54,981 nucleotides of DNA from Candidatus Staskawiczbacteria bacterium. GTDB taxonomy: Bacteria; Patescibacteria; Paceibacteria; Paceibacterales; Staskawiczbacteraceae. Below, one piece after another: positions 15,276 to 22,002 of the stretch. How positions within the stretch are numbered: position 1 is the first letter of the stretch; each line of letters opens with the position of its first letter. The notes under the pieces are model-generated. The model saw only the letters and a program-made list of their open reading frames with translations. It made no database searches and was not told the DNA's origin. A program made the translations under genes and the position numbers. Where the stretch lies: assembly GCA_903835075.1 (NCBI GenBank), contig CAILLM010000006.1:1-54981 (forward strand), written 5' to 3'.

Positions 15276-16997
15276 TTATACAATCTCTTGCTGATAACAG
15301 GCCTCGCAGTAAACTATTTCCGGTCTGTCGGGCGCATATGACGTTTCGAATTCATTGGTGCAACCTTCTTTCATGCAATGCCTATGCCAAAGCTTAATGG
15401 GGTTACGCCATGCAAACCTTGCATAATGCCTACAATTCTGACAAATTTGCGGTAGGGGTATATTAAGTTTTTTATAAAATTGAAGTTCTTGATTGGTAAT
15501 TTTAAATACTCCCGCACATTCATGATTGCATGCACCTGCATGAACGCAACTTATGACTTCTTTTAATATATTGTCATCTACATTTTTAGCATCATCTGGC
15601 AATTCAGAGCCTAATTTTGTAACATTAAATTTTTTGTTTTTGGCGTCTTGCCATATAAAACCATGATGTTCTGCCTCTTCTTTTGTAAAAGGGAAAAAAT
15701 CATTAGCAAACGACTGGTTATAAGCTATGGGACTCATTTCTGCTGGGAAAAATTCTCCATATTTATAAATACAACCATTTTTGTCTACATAGGGCATGTC
15801 ATTCATATGTTGGATAATTTTTGGAACAAGAGTCTCGTATTCTTCTTTTGTGTATTGTTTATTCAAAATACAATACTGTTTGTTACGCAAACTTACACAC
15901 CCAAACAATGAAGACGAATTTTGAACACAATAATAGCAATAAGATAGATTCGAAATAGTTGAGTAACACTGTGACGAAAAGCTAATATTGTATGCTCCAA
16001 TTCCCACTATAACCGATTCATAAATTAGTTCACTTCCCTCTCCAAAACCACTATGGTCATAAGAGTCTTTTGCAGGTCCAATACTAAAATTATGGCAATA
16101 TTTAACATTTTCACCATTAATAACTCTCCAACAGTATTGAGCATTTTTTGAATCTTTGATGTAATCTCCCAAAACATTAGCATTGTGCCTGCCGTGCATA
16201 AATTTATTCGGGAATTTTATCCAAAAACTAATGGCCTTATTTCGCATTTCCTCAATATTTTTTCTAGAGCTCAAATTAAATTCTTTTAACTTCTGAATGT
16301 ATTCTTCTTTTGAGTAGGCTTGGTTAAAAATATGATATGCCTTGCTTTTTAAATTAATACATCCAAAACAATTGTTACACCCTGTGCAATTCTTAGAAAA
16401 AATTATATCATTGCAATCTTCACAATCTACTGAATATAGCACCTTATAGCATTTAACCAAATTAACAGAATCATAACAAAGTTCTGACTCAATAAACATA
16501 TAACAGTCAAAAATATCTTTAGAGTTTGCTCCCCAAATAGAATAAGCAGAATTTTCCACAAAAGAAGCTGCAAAAGTGAGATAGCAATCTTTTGGGTCTG
16601 TGGCATTCATGCAATAGTCGCTTCTTACGGGATTGGTAAGAGACCTAGACATTAATGGAACTTGATAAAATAAATCTTTAAATTGCTCAAAAAATGGTCT
16701 TGAAAAATCATAGTCTCTGCCATATTGCATTGGATCCCAAGAATCAGAATACCATTCTGCCGTATCTAGCACTTTTACTGGAGAATCTTCATGGTAATTA
16801 GAAAAAATCTCTTTCCCATGAATATCTTTTTTTCTAAAAAGCCTCCATTCATTTCTCCACGCAAAGCGACGCTGTGTCCTACAATCTGGACAAAACGTTG
16901 GTGCCGGTACTTTTATTTTTTCGTAGAACACAAAATCATCGGGCTCAATTACAAAGTCCTTTTTACAATTTTGACATGTTTTAACTTCTTGCTCCAT
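15276..16997 (-). CDS. Cys-rich zinc-ribbon protein A (unknown function)
   Basis: I do not know the function of this 573-residue protein, but its architecture is clear. An N-terminal zinc ribbon (Cys 8, 11, 36, 39; CQNCKKDF...FCPDCRTQRRFAWRN) is matched by a second one near the C-terminus (ICQNCRHYARFAWRN), so the ends are an internal duplication. A final CxxC pair (YCEACY) closes the protein. The middle is a series of short Cys/Ser/Tyr-rich repeats (DCYLTF, YSVDCEDCND, NCTGCNNCFGC) resembling a beta-solenoid. The phrase LxxKxYxIxNxxYxKEEY occurs twice. The paralogue at 46732-48459 is similar from end to end. A palindromic operator lies 20 nt upstream (17018-17041), next to a small HTH gene. 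Confidence 0.8.
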   Translation of the reverse strand: MEQEVKTCQNCKKDFVIEPDDFVFYEKIKVPAPTFCPDCRTQRRFAWRNEWRLFRKKDIHGKEIFSNYHEDSPVKVLDTAEWYSDSWDPMQYGRDYDFSRPFFEQFKDLFYQVPLMSRSLTNPVRSDYCMNATDPKDCYLTFAASFVENSAYSIWGANSKDIFDCYMFIESELCYDSVNLVKCYKVLYSVDCEDCNDIIFSKNCTGCNNCFGCINLKSKAYHIFNQAYSKEEYIQKLKEFNLSSRKNIEEMRNKAISFWIKFPNKFMHGRHNANVLGDYIKDSKNAQYCWRVINGENVKYCHNFSIGPAKDSYDHSGFGEGSELIYESVIVGIGAYNISFSSQCYSTISNLSYCYYCVQNSSSLFGCVSLRNKQYCILNKQYTKEEYETLVPKIIQHMNDMPYVDKNGCIYKYGEFFPAEMSPIAYNQSFANDFFPFTKEEAEHHGFIWQDAKNKKFNVTKLGSELPDDAKNVDDNILKEVISCVHAGACNHECAGVFKITNQELQFYKKLNIPLPQICQNCRHYARFAWRNPIKLWHRHCMKEGCTNEFETSYAPDRPEIVYCEACYQQEIV

Positions 16998-17017
16998 ATT
17001 TCTAAATTAGTTATTCT

Positions 17018-17041
17018 TCAGGTTACCATATGGTAACCTGA
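17018..17041. promoter_or_regulatory. Palindromic operator-like site upstream of Cys-rich gene A
   Basis: This is a perfect 24-bp palindrome with core AGGTTACCATATGGTAACCT, ending 20 nt before the ATG at 16997. No T-run follows on the gene strand, so it is not a terminator. The same arms recur at 17263-17288 and 48469-48488. Confidence 0.7.
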
Positions 17042-17058
17042 GCTCTCAGGGCACTCTT

Positions 17059-17250
17059 CTATTTTTGCAAATCTAACATGAGCTTTTTTATGTTAACATC
17101 ATTTTTGAAGATTATAAAATTTCTGCCCATTTTGGTCGCTTTTATATTCCCCCGCCAAATTCTCTTAAGCACAGACACCTTGCTAATTCCCAACTCTTTG
17201 GCTAACTCAGTTGTTGTATAAAAATTATTCTGAATTATTTTATTGCTCAT
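17059..17250 (-). CDS. Small excisionase/MerR-like HTH DNA-binding protein
   Basis: This 63-residue protein is one helix-turn-helix domain of the excisionase/HTH_17 type: YTTTELAKELGISKVSVLKR, then WRGNIKATKMGRNFIIFKNDV. It matches the family pattern (T-x-E-x-A-x-x-L-x-I-S-x-x-V, G-x-I-x-A-x-K-x-G-R). It has no other domain. It lies between two copies of a 24-26-bp palindrome, one just upstream of its own start and one just upstream of the next gene (Cys-rich protein A). I infer autoregulation plus control of that gene. It could instead be a relic of a mobile element, but no integrase is nearby. Confidence 0.8.
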   Translation of the reverse strand: MSNKIIQNNFYTTTELAKELGISKVSVLKRIWRGNIKATKMGRNFIIFKNDVNIKKLMLDLQK

Positions 17251-17262
17251 GTCTCGCTTACT

Positions 17263-17288
17263 GTCAGGCTACCATATGGTAACCTGAC
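17263..17288. promoter_or_regulatory. Palindromic operator-like site upstream of the HTH gene
   Basis: This is a 26-bp palindrome with one mismatched pair, core AGGCTACCATATGGTAACCT, ending 12 nt before the HTH gene start at 17250. It shares its right half exactly with the 17018-17041 site. Confidence 0.7.
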
Positions 17289-17296
17289 AAACTTAA

Positions 17297-18502
17297 CTAT
17301 TTTTGACAAACATAAAAAATTGGGGATTTAAAGGAATTGAACCCGTTCCACAAAGATGCCCTTCTTGATTCTGCATCTTTTTTTGATAATTCTCCCATAC
17401 CTTTAAAGTCTACCAAGCTAAAGCCGGCGTCTAAAATCTGCTGTTTTACTTCATTCACGCTGGAAAGGTGTAAAAACTGTTTTTGCTTTAACTTTTTACC
17501 CTCAGCATATCTTCTAAAAAACACATCGCCAAAATCTATTGCGCCACTCTTGAAAATTCTTTTACCCAACCAAAATAAAATAGTTTTTAAAGAATAATAT
17601 CTTTTGTGCGAAGTAAAAATATAAATTCCGCCGGGTTTTAAAACTCTATATATTTCATTTAAAGATTTTTGGCGAAATTGTTTACCAGGAATTTGTGCCC
17701 AGCCATTGTTTGCAAAAATAGCTCCGTCAAAAACATTATCACTAAAATCTAAATTGGTGGCATCACCCACAATGAATTTTATATCCAAATTTTGTGCTTT
17801 TGCATTTTCTTTAGCAATTTCAATCATCATGGGCGTAATATCAACGCCAATTACATAATAGCCCAATTTAAACAATGGAAAAGTCGTTCTTCCCGAGCCA
17901 CATCCAATATCAAGTATTTTAGAATTTTGCTGAAAATATTTCTTTATTAAAATTTCCTCACTTTCCCAAAATCCCACATTTGCATCTCTTTCATATCTTT
18001 TGCGAGTTACGTCTGAACCAAATTCATCAATGCTGTCCTGTTTTACTTTTTGAATATAATCCATTTTTTGTAGTTGCATGCATTTGCCAATATACTCCTC
18101 CGCTGCTATTTTATCTAAAAATCTTCCAACGGTTACTACTTTACCAGCACGATGGTCGAAAACGTGAGATACAAATTCAGTGAGTTTTTCTTGAATACTT
18201 GGACTGATTGATATTTCTTCTTCATTAAGTTTTGCTAAAATATTGTGGTCTTCTTTTCCATTTTCAGTTTGTTCCATCATTCCAATTGGTTCACATTCAA
18301 CAATCTCGCCCGTTTTTAATTTTTTATCGGTGATTATGAAGCAATCAAGATTATCTCCATCTCCACTGGTTGTTTCTAAAATAAAACCGTAAGGAAATGG
18401 GTATTCCCTTGATACAGTAATCGTTTTCTTGTACTCAAGTGTTTTTTCGTTATATAAGTTTTTCTGGTCAGAGCCAGCTTCATTTTCTATAAAGACTTTC
18501 AT
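17297..18502 (-). CDS. Fusion of inorganic-pyrophosphatase-like domain and SAM methyltransferase
   Basis: Residues 1 to about 140 resemble family I inorganic pyrophosphatase: SREYPFPYGFI, then GDGDNLDCFII (the DGDxxD metal cluster) and ECEPIGMM. The following NGKEDHNILA has Asn where the family normally has the catalytic Lys of DxK, and an upstream metal Asp appears replaced, so hydrolase activity is doubtful. Residues about 150-401 are a class I methyltransferase with KILDIGCGSGRTTFPLF (SAM loop), VIGVDITPMM and YRVLKPGGIYIF. I know of no standard enzyme with this domain order. A linked role, such as pulling a PPi-releasing modification, is only inference. It is preceded by a strong terminator, so it is separately transcribed from nrdD. 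Confidence 0.8.
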   Translation of the reverse strand: MKVFIENEAGSDQKNLYNEKTLEYKKTITVSREYPFPYGFILETTSGDGDNLDCFIITDKKLKTGEIVECEPIGMMEQTENGKEDHNILAKLNEEEISISPSIQEKLTEFVSHVFDHRAGKVVTVGRFLDKIAAEEYIGKCMQLQKMDYIQKVKQDSIDEFGSDVTRKRYERDANVGFWESEEILIKKYFQQNSKILDIGCGSGRTTFPLFKLGYYVIGVDITPMMIEIAKENAKAQNLDIKFIVGDATNLDFSDNVFDGAIFANNGWAQIPGKQFRQKSLNEIYRVLKPGGIYIFTSHKRYYSLKTILFWLGKRIFKSGAIDFGDVFFRRYAEGKKLKQKQFLHLSSVNEVKQQILDAGFSLVDFKGMGELSKKDAESRRASLWNGFNSFKSPIFYVCQK

Positions 18503-18515
18503 ATTATTATCCTAA

Positions 18516-18548
18516 CAAAAAACCATCTCGATTAAAAGATGGCTTTTT
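18516..18548. terminator. Bidirectional terminator after nrdD
   Basis: CCATCT/AGATGG (with extra A-T pairs around an 8-nt loop) is flanked by seven A on one side and seven T on the other, so it can stop transcription on both strands. It lies between the nrdD stop and the start of the pyrophosphatase-methyltransferase gene. Confidence 0.85.
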
Positions 18549-18572
18549 TTATTTTTTGATTATGCGGGCATT

Positions 18573-18602
18573 ACCTCGCCGTAGCTTTATGCGGAGGCGG
18601 GG
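18573..18602. repeat. Family B element spanning the nrdD stop codon
   Basis: CCTCGCCGTAGCTTTATGCG then GAGGCGGGG is a diverged copy of the ftsZ/tsaC/tatD element. It supplies the last residues (IPASA) and the stop codon of nrdD. Confidence 0.55.
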
Positions 18603-20797
18603 ATACTTTCTTCCATTGTCACGCCAGAGCTTTCAGCGGAAGCAGATACTGCTTCGGTAACTTGCTGAGTTGTTTCCATTGGGAAAGCGAACTCTTTTCT
18701 TTCTTCAAATTCTTGCTTTTTACCTTTGTGCCATTGTTGAACAGGCCTTATGTAGCCGACAACCCTTGAATACACTTCACAAGGCTGTTTTATGGTGCAC
18801 TGAGGGCATTCAAAGTGTTCACCTGCAATATATCCATGGGTTGGGCAAATTGAGAATGTTGGAGTCAGTGTAATATATGGCAAGCTGTAATTTTCACAAA
18901 TTTTCTTTACCAAAGCTTTTGCCTGATTTGGATCTGAAACTTTTTCACCCAAGAAAATATGCAAAACTGTTCCACCTGTATATTTTGCCTGTAAGTCATT
19001 TTGTAAGTCTAAGGCTTCAAAAATATCATCTGTAAATCCTACTGGCAATTGGCTGGAGTTTGTGTAGTAAGGGACTTCTTTTGTTCCTGAAGTAATAATA
19101 TCTGGAAATTTTTCTCGGTCTGTACGAGCTTGCCTGTAGCTGGTTCCCTCTCCTGGAGTGGCTTCCAAGTTAAACAAGTTTCCTGTTTCTTCTTGGAACC
19201 TAACCATTGTGTCACGCATGAAATCCAAAACTTCAAGCGCAAACTTTTTGCCTTTTGGAGTTGTAATATCTTCTTCCAAAAAGTTAAGTAAAGCCTCATT
19301 CATTCCCATAATTCCAATTGTTGAGAAATGATTTCCAAAATAAGTATTTCTCATTTTTTTCATTTCTTCTAAGTAATGTCTGGAATATGGGTAAAGTCCT
19401 TTTTCCATAAAGTCATCTAATGCTTTTCTCTTAATTTCCAAACTTTCTTTTGCCAATTCCATTAATTTGGTTAATTTTTCAAAAAATTCTGTTTTTGTTT
19501 TTGAGGTATATCCAATTCTTGGCAAATTTATTGTAACTACTCCAATAGACCCTGTTTTTGGCGAAGAGCCAAACAATCCACCTCCTCTTTTATATAATTC
19601 TCTGTTATCTAATCTAAGCCTGCAACACATTGACCTGGCGTCGTCGGGGCTCATGTCGGACTGAATGAAGTTTGAGAAATAGTTAATTCCATATTTTGCT
19701 GTTGCTTCCCACATTGCAGTTAAGTTTGGGTTATCCCATTCAAAATCTTTTGTAATTGAAACTGTTGGAATTGGGAAAGTAAATGGTCTGCCCGAAGCAT
19801 CACCCTCCATTAATCCTTCATAAAATGCTCTAATAAACATATCCATTTCTGGCTGGAAATCGCCGTAAGTTTCATTTTGTGGTTCACCTCCAATAATTAC
19901 CGGTTGTTTTGCCAAGAAACTTGGCGCCTTAATGTCTAAAGAAACATTTAAAAATGGCGTTTGAAAACCAACGCGGGTTGGCACCATGCAGTTGTATAAA
20001 AATTCCTGCATAGATTGCTTAACTTGCTTGTAGTCTAGTTTGTCATACCTAATAAATGGTGCCAAAAGCGTGTCAAAGTTTGAAACCGCATTTGCTCCAG
20101 CTGTTTCTCCCTGCAAAGTAAACAAAACGTTAACCAATTGCCCCAAGGCTGTTCTAAAATGTTTTGGTGCTCGGCATTCTATTTTTCCGGAAACTCCGCC
20201 AAACCCTTTTACTAAAAAGTCATACAAATCCCAACCTGCGCAATAAGGAGCCAATAATTCTAAATTGTGAATGTGAAAATCTTCGCTTAAAGCAGCATCT
20301 CTAATTTCTTTAGGATAAATTTTGTTTAGCCAATATTTTTTTGAAATGTAAGAACCAACATATTGATTTAATCCTTGCAAAGAAAAAGTCATGTTGGCAT
20401 TTTCTTTAACTTGCCAATCAATTTCTTTTAAATAACTGTCCACTTTTTCAGAAGAATCGTCAGTTGCTTTTGTGGCTTCACGAATAGCTCTTCTTTGTTC
20501 GCGATACAAAACATAAGCCTTGGCGGTTTCAACCAAGCCTTCCAACATCAAGGCTTCTTCCACAATGTTTTGAACTTGCTCAATTGTTGGAATTTCCTCT
20601 TTTTTAAATCTGCGGTTCATTAAAGCAACCACTTTGTCGGAAACTCTTTTAGATTCTGGACCATTTCCTGAGTTTGTTGCAGTTACGGCCTTGTGAACGG
20701 CTTCGGCAATTTTCTCTTGGTCAAAATCAACAACCCTGCCGTCTCTTTTTCTAACTTTTTCTATATGGTTCTCTGTTTTTTTTATTTCTTCTGACAT
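18587..20797 (-). CDS. nrdD: Anaerobic ribonucleoside-triphosphate reductase
   Basis: NrdD makes dNTPs from NTPs using a glycyl radical. There is an N-terminal ATP-cone (VRKRDGRVVDFDQEKIAEAV), the large catalytic barrel, a zinc site (CPTHGY...ECPQC) and the glycyl-radical loop SRVVGYIRPVQQW (Gly near residue 681). I place the start at MSEEIKK (20797). An upstream in-frame ATG (20821) lies inside a terminator-like hairpin and would add a non-conserved MPFFVPNF. The C-terminus is extended by an Ala/Ser/Glu-rich tail that ends inside a palindromic element. The activase nrdG is 3.5 kb downstream. Possession of NrdD without an aerobic reductase here suggests anoxic life. Confidence 0.95.
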   Translation of the reverse strand: MSEEIKKTENHIEKVRKRDGRVVDFDQEKIAEAVHKAVTATNSGNGPESKRVSDKVVALMNRRFKKEEIPTIEQVQNIVEEALMLEGLVETAKAYVLYREQRRAIREATKATDDSSEKVDSYLKEIDWQVKENANMTFSLQGLNQYVGSYISKKYWLNKIYPKEIRDAALSEDFHIHNLELLAPYCAGWDLYDFLVKGFGGVSGKIECRAPKHFRTALGQLVNVLFTLQGETAGANAVSNFDTLLAPFIRYDKLDYKQVKQSMQEFLYNCMVPTRVGFQTPFLNVSLDIKAPSFLAKQPVIIGGEPQNETYGDFQPEMDMFIRAFYEGLMEGDASGRPFTFPIPTVSITKDFEWDNPNLTAMWEATAKYGINYFSNFIQSDMSPDDARSMCCRLRLDNRELYKRGGGLFGSSPKTGSIGVVTINLPRIGYTSKTKTEFFEKLTKLMELAKESLEIKRKALDDFMEKGLYPYSRHYLEEMKKMRNTYFGNHFSTIGIMGMNEALLNFLEEDITTPKGKKFALEVLDFMRDTMVRFQEETGNLFNLEATPGEGTSYRQARTDREKFPDIITSGTKEVPYYTNSSQLPVGFTDDIFEALDLQNDLQAKYTGGTVLHIFLGEKVSDPNQAKALVKKICENYSLPYITLTPTFSICPTHGYIAGEHFECPQCTIKQPCEVYSRVVGYIRPVQQWHKGKKQEFEERKEFAFPMETTQQVTEAVSASAESSGVTMEESIPASA

Positions 20798-20809
20798 AAA
20801 ATTGGGGAC

Positions 20810-20894
20810 AAAAAAAGGCATTTGATTTTAATTAGCTTATTGTTTAAAAATCATGACCCTCATTTCTAAACAATGAGTTTATTAAAATGCCTTT
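20810..20894 (-). promoter_or_regulatory. Terminator-like long hairpin in the nrdD leader
   Basis: In the transcript, AAAGGCATTTTAAT (from 20894) can pair with ATTAAAATcaAATGCCTTT (to 20814), enclosing an inner ATTGTTTA/TAAACAAT stem and an apical ATGA-GGG-TCAT stem. Seven U follow directly. This looks like an intrinsic terminator or attenuator placed immediately before the nrdD start at 20797, and it buries the alternative ATG at 20821. It could be a switch on nrdD, or the end of the ftsZ transcript. Confidence 0.6.
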
Positions 20895-20910
20895 CTAAAT
20901 TATTAATATT

Positions 20911-20950
20911 ATTTTCCCGCCGCAGCGGGATCCCGCTTTGGCGGGAAAAT
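20911..20950. repeat. 40-bp family C palindrome between ftsZ and nrdD
   Basis: The left half is ATTTTCCCGCCGCAGCGGGA and the right half TCCCGCTTTGGCGGGAAAAT, a nearly perfect palindrome with only one 2-nt asymmetry. No T-run follows. The left arm is almost identical to the coding copy at 31906-31924. Confidence 0.85.
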
Positions 20951-21033
20951 CGACTAGATTACTCCTATTTTACTCTACCCAACAGCCCTGTCAAATCCTG
21001 ATTTACCTATACAACCTGTGGATAACTCCATTT

Positions 21034-21987
21034 TTAAAATTTTGTTGCTATAACTGTAATTTTTAATTCTCCTTTTTTTAAATTATTATCTTTAACTGCA
21101 CCAAAAATTATTTCTGCTTTTGAGTCTACGTTTTTGGTTATAACTTTTGCTGCTTGCTGTATTTCATTTAACGTAACATCATTTCCAGCAACAGAAAATA
21201 AAACTCCTTTAGAACCTTGGATTGAAAAATCTAGCAATGGCGAACTAATAGCTTTTTCAGCTGCCACTACTGCCCTGTTTTCCCCCAAAGCTCTTCCTGC
21301 CCCAAACAATGCTTGACCAGAATTTTTCATAATAGAAACCACTGAAGCAAAATCAATGTTTATAATTCCAGGCACTAAAATTAAATCTGTAATTGATTGT
21401 ACTGCTTCCCGCAAAATATCGTCACAAATCAAAAATGCTTCTGAAACTGTAGTTTTTTCGTCAATAATTTTTAAAAGCTTATCATTAGATATAACCAACA
21501 AAGAATCCACATGGCTGCGTAAATTTTTTATTGATTCTACTGCAATGTTTTTTCTTTCTTGTCCTTCAAAAGAAAACGGCGTAGTAACCACCCCAATAGT
21601 TAAAATGCCAAGACTTTTTGCAATCTCGGCAACAACAGGCGAAGCCCCCGAACCAGTTCCTCCGCCCAACCCACAAGTCACAAAAACCATATCAGCCTTG
21701 CCCGCCGTAGCCTTGGCAGAGGCGGGTCCCCCACATAACGCTTCAATAATTTCTTCTCTAGATTCTTCTGCTGATTTTCTTCCCAAATCCGCATCCATTC
21801 CTGTACCAAGTCCCTTGGTAGTATCTTTCCCAATTAAAATTTTCTTATGACATTTTGAAAAGTGCAAAGCTTGAGCATCAGTATTTAATGCCATCAATTC
21901 TGCTCCCTGCATTTCGAACTTAGCCATTCTAGAAACCGTGTTAGAGCCCGAGCCTCCAACTCCTATAACTTTTATACTTGGTTGCAT
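21034..21987 (-). CDS. ftsZ: Cell-division tubulin FtsZ, lacking the C-terminal tail
   Basis: FtsZ polymerises with GTP to form the division ring. The tubulin signature GGGTGSG (about residues 107-113), the N-terminal GVGGSGSNTV and the T7-loop region INIDFASV are present. At 317 residues the protein ends right after the last core strand (ELKITVIATKF), with no linker and no conserved C-terminal peptide, which in other bacteria binds FtsA. A family B element adds GPASAKATAGK (about residues 85-96) just before the strand DMVFVTCGLGGG. ftsA lies 15 nt upstream in the same run, following ybeY and a membrane-anchored protein. Confidence 0.96.
   Translation of the reverse strand: MQPSIKVIGVGGSGSNTVSRMAKFEMQGAELMALNTDAQALHFSKCHKKILIGKDTTKGLGTGMDADLGRKSAEESREEIIEALCGGPASAKATAGKADMVFVTCGLGGGTGSGASPVVAEIAKSLGILTIGVVTTPFSFEGQERKNIAVESIKNLRSHVDSLLVISNDKLLKIIDEKTTVSEAFLICDDILREAVQSITDLILVPGIINIDFASVVSIMKNSGQALFGAGRALGENRAVVAAEKAISSPLLDFSIQGSKGVLFSVAGNDVTLNEIQQAAKVITKNVDSKAEIIFGAVKDNNLKKGELKITVIATKF
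21701..21726. repeat. Family B palindromic element inside ftsZ
   Basis: CCCGCCGTAGCCTTGGCAGA then GGCGGG has outer CCCGCC/GGCGGG arms and inner GCC/GGC. It is read in frame as PASAKATAGK, an insertion relative to ordinary FtsZ. Confidence 0.85.
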
Positions 21988-22002
21988 AACAATTCTATCC
22001 GT

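Noticed and set aside
17018..17041. Palindromes near the HTH and Cys-rich genes as Rho-independent terminators
   Set aside because: None of the three sites is followed by a T-run on the transcribed strand, and all lie directly before start codons, which fits operators better.
21017..21025. Exact DnaA-box 9-mers (TTATCCACA) at 1105-1113, 21017-21025 and 23604-23612
   Set aside because: They are isolated, two lying at gene edges and one inside ybeY. There is no cluster, AT-rich unwinding region or dnaA/dnaN gene, so they do not mark an origin.
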